In this document: piece by piece, positions 36,108 through 49,624 of the stretch
How positions within the stretch are numbered: the first letter of the stretch is position 1
Layout of the letters: each line of letters opens with the position of its first letter
NCBI GenBank assembly: GCA_907164885.2
Contig: OU015490.1
Location: forward strand, 213,555,844-213,619,843
DNA from: Dolomedes plantarius
Taxonomy: Eukaryota > Arthropoda > Arachnida > Araneae > Dolomedidae
Length of the DNA: 64,000 nucleotides
Direction: 5' to 3'
Notes under the pieces: model-generated
Told to the model about the DNA's origin: nothing
The model's database searches: none
Seen by the model: only the letters and a program-made list of their open reading frames with translations
Made by a program: the position numbers and the translations under genes

Positions 36108-37265
36108 ATAGGCTGAGCGACAAACAGGTTTGAACACACCCGCTATGATAACTGTGTCTGTTTGACTGCGGCGTTTGACATCTGGTAAACAAAGATAATT
36201 AACGATTTATACTGAACGTTTCTCCGAGAATTCCGGAGTGTACAAGGAAAGTTAGTGCGAGGCGGGGAAACAGAGTTTACGGGTAAATAAGATAGAGGGA
36301 TTAGATGAATAATACAATTAGCATGTCTTTGCAATACTAATTCAATTAGTAGATATTTTGACGATTTAGTAGCATTCTTGAGAAGCAATGATGTGTATGA
36401 ATTGGAAATGTTATCCATATGTGCAAAAAAAAAATGGTAACAGATTATAGACTTTCCATTATGTGTGTGGATAGTGATGAACATTGGCGACAAATATGGA
36501 GAAAATACATCTTCATAAATAACAAAAGATATTGAGACTGTTGGGAAAGACTATGTTCCGAAACATCATCAGAGATTTTATCATACGGACAATCTTAAGA
36601 AAATAAACAATCTATGCAAACGTCATAATATAATTTTCAGAAGTATAATTCTTATTGAGCAACGAAGGTGATATATTTTTTTCAAACAAAATTTAGTATA
36701 TAATGAACGTGTGTTTTCTTTGATGTAATTATTAATTTTTGTGCATGCTAATTATTATTTCCAATTATTATAAAATGTATATGAATATAAGTTGTATACT
36801 ATTGTTAATGTCGTATAATATTGATCGTATAATATGGTCATAGGTAAATTTACTTGATAATTATTATTTGGTGGTATTTTGATGTGTGTACATGTTATTA
36901 TGTTGGTAATTGTTTATACTAAGGAGTTGGTACTTAGAAGATTAATCTCTAATGATAAGAATATGCTGTAATATTATGTTAAACCTAAGACGGTTAGCGA
37001 AATTGAAGAGGTGAGATCACTAACTGCACCATGAGTTATGTAGATAATTAATTAAATGAAAATGTTGTCGATGCAATAAGGAATCATATAAATGTAGATG
37101 ATATGTACTGCTGAGGTTACGATGAGAAGCTAATGATACGTGTACGAAGGGAACGGAAAGGTGATAGAGGTACAAGACGATAGCACGGAAGTCGAAGATT
37201 GAAGTAATAGATGGTGAGAGGAGGAAGAGAGACGGCAGTAATTATTTTGAGAGAGAGGGGATGAA
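36108..37265 (+). other. Non-coding internal region of the LTR retrotransposon
   Basis: AT-rich, with no frame resembling gag, protease, reverse transcriptase or integrase. The last 20 bases before the 3' LTR are the polypurine tract. Confidence 0.7.
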
Positions 37266-38579
37266 TGTCATAGGGACATGAAAGTAGTGTCACGGATAGG
37301 GGCAGGAGCATTGAAAAGTACAGGACAAAGTAAAATAATTGATAAATGCAAGAAAGAAAAAGGGCAAATGACGGGCAATAAAAGAGAAGGGATGAAAGAA
37401 AGCAATATACCGAAACGAAATTTAGAGATTGTGTCTGTAGCAAGAAATAGAAGTTAGAAGTTGAAGAGAGTGAGTGGCACGAAGAGAAGAAAAGAAAATT
37501 TATGATGGCAATAAAACAGGCCACCTGCTTGAAGACGAAGCAGGGGAAAGTTAAATTTGAGGGAGAATTTTATAAATCCCGCCCTCGATGCCCATTGGTA
37601 AAAAGGGGATTGAGAAGAGCAAGCCACGGACGAATGGCGATGGCATGGTAATAATATGACCAATTAAAATTTTAAGAGGCGGAGTCTACATTAAGAAGAA
37701 AATAATATGAAATGAGAAATAGTGAAGGCAGAGATAACCTAAGAAGTGAGAGTGAGTCAGAAGTTTTTTGAGATATAGCAGTGGTGTCAAGGCACATATA
37801 CCTATGAGGAGAGTGAATTAGAAGTTTGGAGATGGAAGTTGTCGAGCGCCCAGTTTCTCGTCCCGAGGGTCTGCAAGGAGTGACGGAGTTAGAGAACCGA
37901 TGATGACAGTGCCCAAGTGTCCCGTGTAGAGTGCCTGCCATGAATGACGGAGCCGTATAACAGACAAGAAAGTGCCCTAGTTCCGTGCGATGATAAGACA
38001 ACGAAGTTCGACATTACGTGTGCCAGCTGCCCATGAAGTAAATGAAGTAATGAAGTTAAGAGTAATATGTGTAGATGTAGTACGAAAGATTGTCATAATA
38101 ATTGAATGAAGTAAATATATGTGTCGTAGTAAGGAAATTGAGAATAATATGTGTAGATGAAGTACGAAGGATTGTAATGATAATTGAATGAATTAAGTAT
38201 AGGTGTTGTGGTGAATTAATTTAGTAGGAATGAAGTTGAGAGTAATATGTGTAAATGAAGTACGAAATATTGTCATAATAATTGAATGAGTTAAATATAT
38301 GTGTCGTAAAGAACTAAGTTAGTAATAAAGAAGTTGTGAATAATGTGTAAATGCCGGAGGAAATATTTAGTAACTTGTAGCGTATTATTTATGTGTTAAT
38401 AATCAATAAATTAATTTGTCAATATAAACCAGAGTTGTTTCCATTATTTGGGAATCACAATCAATCAATGTACTAACCACGATCTTTAAGCAATGAATTT
38501 AAAATCATCATCACAACACTAGTAAGTATAATTAATATTCTAATACACCCCAATTAATAATATAACTTTCAGTGCTACA
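37266..38579 (+). repeat. 3' LTR, 1,314 bp
   Basis: Matches the 5' LTR except for a deletion of about 264 bp corresponding to roughly 35268-35500 and one of the internal 85-bp units. Confidence 0.9.
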
Positions 38580-38642
38580 TATGACTTACTCACAATGATG
38601 TGTGACTCATTCACATGTGACTCTGATCCTTATATTTAAAGA

Positions 38643-38756
38643 TATTATGGCCTCACAGAAATTGCAGCACTGATTCAATTTTTAATACAGAGACCTCAGA
38701 GTTCGGCTCTTGCATTGGTAGATATACTGCTTGAAAAGATAAAGTCCAAGATATAG
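38643..38756 (+). CDS. Unassigned open frame, 37 codons, helical and hydrophobic
   Basis: A frame runs from just after TAAAG (a weak acceptor) to TAG at 38754. The peptide is rich in leucine, isoleucine and alanine (contains E-I-A-A-L-I-Q-F-L-I-Q and A-L-V-D-I-L-L-E-K), as an amphipathic helix would be. After the TAG the same frame stays open for about 55 codons. It may be a terminal exon or an element fragment; no family is recognised. Confidence 0.25.
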   Translation, partial: YYGLTEIAALIQFLIQRPQSSALALVDILLEKIKSKI

Positions 38757-39142
38757 AAAGACCGAGGTCAGGAATCAACATGCATAGGGCTGCTTCGTAT
38801 ACACCCAAATATAACTGATAAAAAATTAAATAAGCAAAAACAGCTGTTAAGCTGCAGAAAAGTAAAAAAAAAACTTATAATAACAAAAAGAACAAAAATG
38901 AAACGGAATGTTACAGCAATCTGTGTGGCATAAAGAAATTTAGATAAAATACTAATAAGGGATTACAACAGAGTGAGTAAAAACAGATTAATGTATGGAC
39001 AAAAACAAGATAATGAAATTAATTAACAAGAACTTTAAACAGAAGGGCACGACATCAAAAGATTAGAATAAGATTTTAAAGAAAGTCTTACAAAACAAGT
39101 AACAATGGAAGCGAAGCTAAATAACAGCCCCATTCTAAAACT

Positions 39143-41596
<2,454 letters not shown>

Positions 41597-41683
41597 CTGT
41601 TTCCGCCGAAAATCCATTTATCACCAAATACCTTTCGCTTAGAGCGGAGGTTCTAAATTTGCTCTCCGTTCGAAATATATTGG
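41597..41683 (-). CDS. Candidate host exon, 29 codons, unknown protein
   Basis: On the minus strand an acceptor ATTAATCCCAG (41694-41684) and a strong donor CAG|GTGAGA (donor bases 41596-41591) bound an 87-nt open exon. The length is divisible by three, with equal phase at both ends. The peptide includes E-S-K-F-R-T-S-A-L-S-E-R-Y-L-V-I-N-G-F and has a normal amino-acid mix. G+C content is well above the surroundings. The family is not recognised and partner exons were not found. Confidence 0.35.
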
Positions 41684-42426
41684 CTGGGATTAATGATATT
41701 CTTATACAAACATGATACAAAGACTGTATTAATGTAATGATTTCCATGTAGCTGCAGTTAAATGGATAACATATGAGGTACTGTAAATAGTATTTAGTTA
41801 CGTTACTGCAAAGTATACCGAACATTAATTTCTTATCACTATTCTGGCATTTTCATTATATGTACATAGTGTTCAATCTGAGGCGATTAACAATTATCGC
41901 TTAGATATCAGAGAATGAATGCAAACCATTTAATATAATGCTTTATCAATTTTATAATAACTTTAGCACACAGCTGCATATGTGATTATGAACTTCACAA
42001 CGATTTGCTTGATAACGATCGAAAATCAGCGTATTTTATTATTACTGTGTATGGAATGAATGCAAATTTTGTGCATACATAATTAAGAATATTTATCGCA
42101 TTTTGAAATATATAATTGAATGTTAAATAATTGAATTATTAACAATTCCGTAATGAGTCTGGTTAAGCTACCTTAATATAAATGAATCTAATTACTGCGT
42201 TAAAATTAATGTTATAAATCGATAATTGAAACATGTATGAGAGCGTAGAAATGTATAACACCACATACCGATATCATAAGTACCGATATCAAAATTTGAG
42301 GACTCAGATGCCTCAATTGCATGTGATATTTATGGTAATTTATGCAACACAGGGTTATTTATGGTTATGTAAACAAAAAGAAATTTTATACAGTGAATTA
42401 ATAATGTACTGTTCACTATAAATTAA

Positions 42427-42480
42427 TCTATATAAATAAAAAAAAACTTTGTGTGTCGGTCGGTCGGGGAACAACTCCGA
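42427..42480 (+). mobile_element. Helitron-like 5' terminus
   Basis: TCTATATAAATAAAAA preceded by A is the usual style of arthropod Helitron 5' ends, followed by GTGTGTCGGTCGGTCGGGGA and a small hairpin (CGGTCGGGG and CTCCGACCG). The matching 3' end is uncertain; the CTAG at 47219 may serve this or the shorter element starting at 46398. Confidence 0.45.
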
Positions 42481-42830
42481 CCGTTTCCGGTATGGAATTT
42501 CAAAGAATTATGAACAATCAAACACTTCAGTTAACAATTCTGAGAAATTTGGAAGATATCAGTATAAAATGAATACGCATGGAGCTTTTTGAAAAATTTT
42601 AGCATTTTTGAAGAATTTTTGGTTAAACAGGTCTTACTCTTTCACAAAATACTCATTTGTGAATTCTAAGTATCTTCAGTATAGTACAAAAGAATATTAA
42701 TTATACTCATGTTGTATATTAGGGCGGGTCGAAAAAATAGATTTTTTATTTTGGAATCGCATTACCTCTCAAAAGTTGTTGTTTGGTATCCTCAATTTGG
42801 GAAAAATAAAAAAAAAATTCTAAGTTGACA

Positions 42831-43050
42831 TCTTCAGTTCGCGCATGAGGCTGAAAATTTGAAAAAAATATGTTAAAAATTGAAATTTTCAAAAAATAAT
42901 AAAATTAGTTTTTTTGTAATTTTTTATAATGCAACAGCCATAAATTGTTAGTATATAGCATTGTTTCAACCTAAAAAAATTATAACTTTTAGATGATATA
43001 TTCTGTTCGCGCATAAGGCTTAAAATTTGAAAAAAAATGTCAAAAATTGA
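42831..43050 (+). repeat. Sub-terminal direct repeat in the left TIR
   Basis: A 50-bp motif, TTCGCGCATGAGGCTGAAAA and on, at 42831-42883 recurs at 43000-43050. The right TIR carries both in inverted form (45925-45975 and 45778-45815). Repeated sub-terminal motifs are typical transposase binding sites. Confidence 0.65.
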
Positions 43051-43340
43051 ACAACAGTAACTGACTGGCAAGCACTAAGTTGGCGCCGTGCCGTCGCATT
43101 CAAATTCCACCGCCGACTTGTCTAGAGAGTAGACACATTCTACTAGACAGTTCAAAGGCTCTGCTCTCACTTTGTCAGTCAGTTAGTTTTCGATAAGCAA
43201 GCAGCATCTTTAATTTGTAACTGTAAGTGAATCAAAAAGTGCAGCGTGTTTTGCTTTGAGTGGATTATTTTGTAAAGTTATTGGAGATTTTTATGCTCAA
43301 GTTTTGTTATATTGTTCTCCGTTCTCCAAATAATAAATAA

Positions 43341-45535
43341 TGGGACCCCCGAAAAACGTCTAAACGCTTAAGTGTTTGTCCGTTTTTCGGTGCACCAAAA
43401 GCGTTAAGTCAAAGTGTTTTACCCACATGTGCAGATGTTTTGTTAGCTTGTTTTGAAGAAACATCAAAATCTTTAAAAAACGAATCTTTTTCAAAGATTT
43501 CAGATTGCATTGCTGCCCAAATAGAAGAACTTTACTGTAAAGCTTCTATACCAACGGTCAGTCATGAACGTATTGTTAAATTGATAAAGGATTACCACAA
43601 TAAGTACTACACTATAAGAAAGTCATTTAGTCGTGATAAAGATAAATGTAACTTCAAGACTAAACTCAATCACTTTGTTAATGAAGCGAAGTCTAAACTT
43701 TCTGATGTTGCTTCCTGCAAGTGTGTAATGAATTTTGCGTGTTCGTGTGGTAAGAAGCCTATCTCTTGTAGCTGTAAAGTAATTATGGATTGTAAATGTG
43801 ATAAAGGAAATAAGATCCCTATTATTGAGAGAGAGTTTCTGTACGACCAGTGAAATGGCCGTTTAAAATTTATTGGCACTTTGGATAGAGTAGAGACTAA
43901 TAATATCGCAAAAAGAAATAAAAGAATGCAAAGTGAAAAGAAAAACGAGATTGCTGAAACTGATATTAAAGCTAGCAAAAGAGATACTCTTATAAATTCT
44001 GCCCAAAATAGCCAGTTTGAGAGTCACGAAGCAAAATGTGACAGTTTGCCGTCAACATCGCAAATGCGAATTAAGCTTCCTACAACAGCATTAATAAGCG
44101 ATAGATATGGGATATCCGAGAGAGCCACTGCTGCTATTGCTTCCTGTGTTTTGCAAGATGTAGGCATGATAAAATCAGACTCTCCAAATGTAGAGTTACA
44201 TGGATTGTATTTTCACGGGAGAAAAGATAACACTTATTATGAGGAAAAGGATGGTAACAAAATTTTCGCAGACTAAAGAAAGAGGAGCACATCAGCTTGG
44301 TTCAAGAGCCTGGTGGAAAGTATCTGGGACATTTGACACCTCCAAGGGCCACTAGAAGTGAAATAGCTAATAGCATGTTTTGCTATTTAGAAAACAATAA
44401 CTTTGAGTATGTTAAGCTTGTTGCAATTGGATGTGACGGAACAGCGACTAACACAGGATGGAAAAATGGTGTTATTCGTAACCTTGAGCTTAAACTTCGT
44501 CGTCCTTTACAATGGTTTATATGTTTATTACATTTCAACGAACTTCCGTTCAGACATTTGTTTGAAAGTGTAGATGGTGATACTACAGGACCCACAAGTT
44601 TCTCAGGACAAATTGGAGAAGTTGAGTGACTGTGAAAAACTCCCTGTTGCTAATTTTGAAACAATTAATAGTGAGGAGATAAATGTGACCAAAACTGAGT
44701 TATGAAAGGACCAACAGTATTTACTTGATATTTATCGAACAGTCAAGACAGGAGAGTGTGCGCCAGATCTCGCCGTGAAAGATCCTGGTCCTCTTAGTAA
44801 TTCTAGGTGGTTAACTTGTGCAAATAGGATCTTAAGACTAAATATTTCTGAAGTAAAACCTTCTGACAAAATTAAACTGCTGGTCAGCTATATTATGAAG
44901 ATATACGCTCCAATATGGTTTGGTATTAAAATGCATCCCTCTGTAAAGTTTGGAGCAGTTCACGTGTTTAAATTAGTACAGAAGACAAGACAGCTTCCCG
45001 ACAGGGTACGTAAAATAATTGATCCTGTGATTCAGAGGAATGCGTATTTTTGTCATCCCGAAAATCTTTTAATTTCAATGGTACTAGATGAGAGAGTGCA
45101 CGTAAGACAGCTAGCTTTTCGAAGATTGCTAAAAGCAAGAAAACAAGAACCAAAAGGGAAATCGGTGCGAATTTTTCAACCATCGACCATCAATTGTGAA
45201 GCTTCAAATTACATTGAACTTATTGATTGGTCCAAGTGCAAACTTACACCTCCTCCAATAATGAGCAATCTGTCAACGCAAAGCCTAGAAGAACTTATTA
45301 AACTTATTAATACTAATGTTCTCCCAGAGTTCGAGCTAATTAAATTTCCTTGCCACACGCAAATGTCGAAAGAATTGTAAAGCTCGTAACAGAATCTTGT
45401 ACTAAAGTATGTGGAGAAGAGAACAGGGATGGTTTCATAAGGACAAATTTGCTCTCATTTCATAGGTCAACTATGCCATCATTTGACTATAAATCTAAAT
45501 TTACAACAATGCCCAACACATCTGAGGAATCTTAA
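43341..45535 (+). pseudogene. Unfamiliar hAT-like transposase, frameshifted
   Basis: Frames at 43341-43853, 43881-44276, 44297-44629, 44640-45365 and 45350-45535 form one protein of about 725 residues. In order they show a basic start (R-K-T-S-K-R-L), then a cysteine segment (43715-43805) with four C-x-C pairs, likely metal-binding. Next is a probable catalytic Asp in A-I-G-C-D-G-T-A-T-N-T-G (44435), then I-C-L-L-H-F-N-E-L-P (44520), comparable to the C-x2-H of hAT proteins. A tryptophan motif S-N-S-R-W-L-T (44800) follows, and the end is V-C-G-E-E-N-R-D-G-F. I recall similar unnamed proteins in other invertebrates but cannot name the family. Breaks are TGA at 43851 (likely decayed CGA), a shift near 44272, a shift near 44620, TGA at 44703, a shift in an A-run near 45363, and a shift or lost start near 43340. 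Confidence 0.7.
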
Positions 45536-45583
45536 AGACACAAAAAATAGGTAAAATCTATAAATCATTCTGTACTTAGCTAA

Positions 45584-45622
45584 GACATGCAATGTTATTA
45601 TATACATATAACATTGCATGTC
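45584..45622. other. Perfect hairpin, 15-bp arms, in the 3' region of the hAT-like element
   Basis: GACATGCAATGTTAT and its exact inverse are separated by nine bases, about 50 bp after the transposase stop. Confidence 0.75.
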
Positions 45623-46397
45623 ATAGTGTTTAACTAAACTTGTACGTATAATACTGTAATAAGAGGTTATATTCAACAAATTTAGAATTTTTAAAATACT
45701 TTTGAAACGCAAATATGTCATGTATGTATTATTGTATATTAAACACGTAAATTTAAAATTTTAGGTGATTTTAGCCCAATTTAAGGCGTATGAGCGAACT
45801 AAAGATATTATGTAAAAGCTATAAAATATTTTTTTAGGTTCAAACTACGCTATATACTGACAATTTATGGCTGTTGCTTTATACAAAATTACAAAAAAAC
45901 TAATTTTGTTATTTTTTGGAAATTTCAATTTTTAACATATTTTTTCAAACATCAGCCTCATGCGCAAACTGAAGATGTCAACTTAGATTTTTTTAAATTT
46001 TTCCCCAATTGAGGATACCAAACTACAATTTTTGAGAGATAACGAGATTCCGAAATAAAAAAATCGATTTTTTCGAACCACCCTATTGTATATAGAGTAA
46101 AATATTGAAATTTAAAGAAGAACGATATTAAAGGTCCCTTGTTCCTTTATGGGGATTTTTTTGCAATTTCTTTCGAAATTTCTCAGAATTGTTTATGGAA
46201 GTCTTTGTCACAAACCTGTCCAAAGTTCTTTGAGACCCCAAACATTTTTCGGATTTATAGACCTTGAAGCAAGACAGAAACAGGCAAAAACGTAAAAGAA
46301 TACCAGAAAGAATTAAAAAACTATGTTATTTAAAACGTTAGATTCATAAGAAAAAATATCAATGCACAATTATGTTTAGATATATATGGTAAATGTA

Positions 46398-47049
46398 TCT
46401 ATGTACTATATAAAACTGTTCCGTAACTGAATGACTGACTAACTGACATATAACACACAGATCAAACCCTGGACCTAAAGGGCTGAAATTTTGCATGGCG
46501 ATTCTTCTTAGAGTGTAGAGGTGCACTAAGAGAGATATTTGAAAAATTCTTCTTAGATTTTTTGAAATAAAATTTTTAAGCTGTTTGTGTAACATTCTTT
46601 AAAGTTTGCATTTAAAATAATAATCCGAGGGTTAAAAATTTACATAACGAGAAAGATCATGAAAATTCCTTTAAAATGAAACCTTTTTTGAATCTTTCCC
46701 ACCCTTTTCTGATTTTTGGTGAATTTTTAAAGATTAATTTTTAGAATTTCATTTATTAAATGCTGATCATGTGGTTATTTTCATTTTGTGATACTTCAAA
46801 CTAGTTTTGCGTCACGTGCATAACAACAAAATAGACAAAAATAATGTTTTTGTTATTGCTAATGCAGCAGACGATTGGACATTAACCAAAAAAAATATTA
46901 AAATACAGTAAAAAATATGTTCCTTAAACTGTATATTAACTGTACTATATTCTTTAGTATATTCTATTACATTTAATTTGAATATTTACTTCCACATTAT
47001 TTTGTTTATAAAAATATCCCTTACGATATTTTTATAAATATGTTTTTTC

Positions 47050-47145
<96 letters not shown>

Positions 47146-47222
47146 TTTGGCATTAATTGCATACATTGACCGTTGTATTTAATTTGAATCTACTCCGTAG
47201 CGAAGTACGGGCATTCAGCTAG
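46398..47222 (+). mobile_element. Helitron-like element, non-autonomous, 825 bp
   Basis: The start TCTATGTACTATATAAAAC is preceded by A and the end CTAG is followed by T (47219-47222). A 3' hairpin (CCGTA, six bases, TACGG at 47194-47209) lies about ten bases before CTAG. A-T flanks, a 3' hairpin and a CTAG end are the Helitron hallmarks. A (TA)n(TG)n tract (47054-47142) sits just inside the 3' end. A homologous copy lies inverted at 51562. Confidence 0.65.
47054..47142. repeat. (TA)n(TG)n microsatellite inside the Helitron-like element
   Basis: TA run 47054-47108 then TG run 47109-47142. The related copy at 51638 has TA only. Confidence 0.95.
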
Positions 47223-47224
47223 TA

Positions 47225-47460
47225 TTACAGTAAATGAGGTTTTTAAATGATATGGAAAGCGTATGGAAAACTTTGAAAAAATTTAGCATTTTTGAAAAAA
47301 AAAATTGGATAACTGGCATGTGTTTGCTAAAAAATCCTTATTTTGAATTCTAAGGATTTTGCAGCAAAAAAATAATCTTAATCGTTCTTGTTCAGTATGT
47401 CGAGTTAAATATTGAAAACAAAAAAATCAATGTTGATGATGCCTTGTCCCCTAAAACAGT
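47225..47460 (+). mobile_element. MITE family R, copy 3 (partial)
   Basis: Contains TTAGCATTTTTGAAAAAA, GAATTCTAAGGATTTTGCAG and the closing GATGATGCCTTGTCCCC that correspond to copies 1, 2 and 4. Confidence 0.55.
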
Positions 47461-47877
47461 AAAATCAGCGACAAGAATTTAATCCCGAGTTTATATAATT
47501 TTTGTTTGAATTTACGCATTTGATTTTTTTCTATGAGTAGACACGACAAAGAGTTTATTTTCTTCTCTAATCAATGCAATATGCAGCTCCATTCAATTCT
47601 TTATTTAATTTTTAGCTAAAAAAATATCATTACTTATGCTTCCGATTCTCTTGTAGGATTCATCATCTCCCTAGGAATAAATATTTCTTCTCTGAAGCTA
47701 AATATTTTGATTATTATTTAAAACACTGTTGTTTTATCAGGGCATTATAAAAAAACAAAAGCCTGTAGTAAAATGAAAATTTCACAATTTTGAGCTCTTC
47801 CTGCATTATTCTCAGTATCGGCATTTTAACAAATTTTTAGAAAATCTCGGCTTTCTTATATGAATATGTAGATCTTG
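47461..47877. other. AT-rich stretch, nothing recognised
   Basis: No frames, repeats or element ends can be supported here. Confidence 0.5.
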
Positions 47878-47985
47878 TTATTTCTTCAACCTTCTTTTCG
47901 TAACGTCGTATCTTTGATACCTGAGAAGATTCCAGCCTTGGGGTATGTTTCTCGTGAACTCAGAGAGCTCACCTAATTTATAGCT
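47878..47985 (-). CDS. Possible terminal exon, 35 codons, unknown protein
   Basis: On the minus strand the acceptor TTTTGCTGCAG (47996-47986) is followed by 35 open codons to TAA (47880-47878). The peptide mixes charged and aromatic residues (G-E-L-S-E-F-T-R-N-I-P-Q-G-W-N-L-L) and ends in a basic tail K-R-R-L-K-K. An internal CAG|GTATCA could instead be a donor. No family is recognised; chance is possible. Confidence 0.3.
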   Translation of the reverse strand, partial: SYKLGELSEFTRNIPQGWNLLRYQRYDVTKRRLKK

Positions 47986-48069
47986 CTGCAGCAAAATTTT
48001 TCGATACGCTGAAATAAGAGTACTTATTGTATGTGAGTAGAATACATTTTATTGCAGTTATGCCCTTTG

Positions 48070-48990
48070 GGAAGATCATTTATCTGGGAAGGAAAATGCA
48101 TGCTCCTATGAAAGACGTACCACGCGAATAAATTTTAAAATAATATTTGATATTTCAGTTTCTTCTGCCGTTGAATAAATTTATATCTCCATTCATGCAC
48201 TTCTGTGATTTCATTCAATTTATGAGACATATATTGAATAAAAAAAACATACTTATTTGTGTGGATCTTAAGAGTAAAGGGTGAAAGAAATTAACTTAAT
48301 GATATAGGATTTTAAAAAGATATAAGGTAAATACAGACGTATGTATGGATTGCTCGAAATAACTTCTTATTGGATTCGTATATTTGTCTAAGATAAAAGA
48401 TGTTTGAGCAAATATTTAGTTTAAAGTAACAAGAAAAGATGTATTCATTCCTATTTTTTTTATCTTACAACATGTTTTTATTTTATTTGAAGGCCTTATT
48501 TGAATACTGGTCCAACTCTATTCTTGTTCATTTGAGATACAAAGCCTTAAAGTCTAATGAGTGCTGAGAAATGAATTATGAAGACTGATTTGCAATGCCC
48601 TCTGTTGGCAGTAGAAATAAGCTGGAGGTGTACCAGTTTAAAAATAAGATAGAAATGCCTTGTATGAACATGAAAGTGAGGCTAATTCCATTTTGTTTAA
48701 AGGGGAGTTGGACCACTATTCAAATAAGACCTTCATTTTATTGTGGAACTGAATTTATATCTAAATGAAAGACGTACTATACCATTTTAAAATAGTGCTT
48801 ACAGTATTGTTTTCTACAGTTAAAAGAACGTATATCATGGTATTTTACATCTTAATTTAGTTATGAGATGGATATTTGAAAGCTGATAAAATAGCATCGA
48901 CATGAATTCAATATTATATTTTTGATATTTATTAACGAAATTTAATTTGTTTATTACAAATGCACTTGGGAAGGAAAATGTTAAATTGTA
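48070..48990 (+). repeat. Diverged direct repeat around a MITE
   Basis: 48070-48260 and 48765-48990 share GGGAAGGAAAATG, ATGAAAGACGTAC and TTTTAAAATA blocks at low identity. Confidence 0.35.
48488..48735. mobile_element. MITE with 30-bp inverted ends, 248 bp
   Basis: Left end TGAAGGCCTTATTTGAATAC and its inverse at the right, each continuing into TGGTCCAACTC. The flanks show a 7-bp direct repeat TTTTATT. Superfamily is undecided between hAT and MULE. Confidence 0.65.
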
Positions 48991-49175
48991 CCTTTATTTC
49001 CATCAATAAATACTATTTCATTTTCTTTTATGGTAATTCTTTCACACCTCACCTTTGGAGAAGAAAGACCTTTTAGATTGTGGTAAAAATGGACAAACGC
49101 AATAAAGGAATCGAAAGATTAGTTTTGCTGATATGCTAACGAAGATTTTCAGTGGCGATGTCTAAAATGTGTTTA

Positions 49176-49428
49176 GATATCAAGTGATGAGTTATTAAAG
49201 TTTTTTGGATAACTTCAGATACCAAGTGATGAGTTGTTAAAGTTATTTGATATATTTTTAGATACCAAGGAGTGAGTTGTTAAAGTATTTGGATATTTTT
49301 AGATACCATGTGATGAGTTGTTATAGTTATTTGGATATTTTTAGATACCAAGTGATGAGTTGTTAAAGCTATTCAAATATTTTTAGATAGCAAGTGATAA
49401 GTTGTTAAAATTATTCAGATTTTATTAG
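49176..49428 (+). repeat. Minisatellite, six units of about 42 bp
   Basis: GATACCAA-GTGATGAGTTGTTAAA starts at 49176, 49218, 49261, 49302, 49344 and 49386 with small changes. Confidence 0.9.
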
Positions 49429-49624
49429 GGACAATTGGTGTCATATAGTCTTTTTAAAGCTTTTTTCTTTAGGTGTTGATGCACTTTGATTGAGGGAGAG
49501 AAAAAAAATATCTGACAGTAATATTTATAGTGTAATTAAAATTATGTTAAACTTAATGAAATAAATTGGAGCTTTTGCCTTTCAATTGAGTAGCACGAAG
49601 TGAGTGATATTTGAAAGATAAAAT

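Larger units (their letters stand above)
34494..38584 (+). mobile_element. Complete non-coding LTR retrotransposon (TRIM/LARD-like)
   Basis: Two LTRs (34499-36076 and 37266-38579) begin TGTCATAGGGACATGA and end CTACA. A 5-bp target duplication TATGA flanks the whole (34494-34498 and 38580-38584). The internal region is only 1,189 bp, with a primer-binding site at its start and a purine-rich tract (GAGAGAGAGGGGATGAA) at its end, but no gag or pol is visible. It must rely on another element for its proteins. LTRs look over 95% identical outside one deletion, suggesting recent insertion. Confidence 0.92.
42720..46085 (+). mobile_element. hAT-like element, 3,366 bp, with about 310-bp inverted ends
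   Basis: Ends TAGGGCGGGTCGAAAAAAT and, inverted, TAGGGTGGTTCGAAAAAAT are flanked by a perfect 8-bp duplication TTGTATAT (42712-42719 and 46086-46093). TIRs align over about 42720-43032 and 45775-46085 (roughly 85% by eye). The 8-bp duplication and TAGGG start fit the hAT superfamily; TIRs this long do not, since hAT ends are normally under 30 bp. One broken transposase lies inside. The insertion is in a family R MITE. Confidence 0.88.
42481..46262 (+). mobile_element. MITE family R, copy 2, split by the hAT-like element
   Basis: 42481-42711 matches 15310-15500 of copy 1 (AATTCTGAGAAATTTGGAAG, then TAGCATTTTTGAAGAA). The family continues after the insertion at 46094-46150, ending GGTCCCTTGTTCC. 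46150-46262 is an inverted piece of the same family. Confidence 0.6.

Noticed and set aside
34464..38001. Several 60-135 codon frames on the minus strand of the two LTRs
   Set aside because: The same frames appear in both LTR copies, run antisense to the element, are low-complexity hydrophobic and show no motif.
42435..47222. Single 4.8-kb Helitron from 42427 to 47222
   Set aside because: A better 5' end for the CTAG terminus exists at 46398; without a second copy of the long form the ends cannot be paired.
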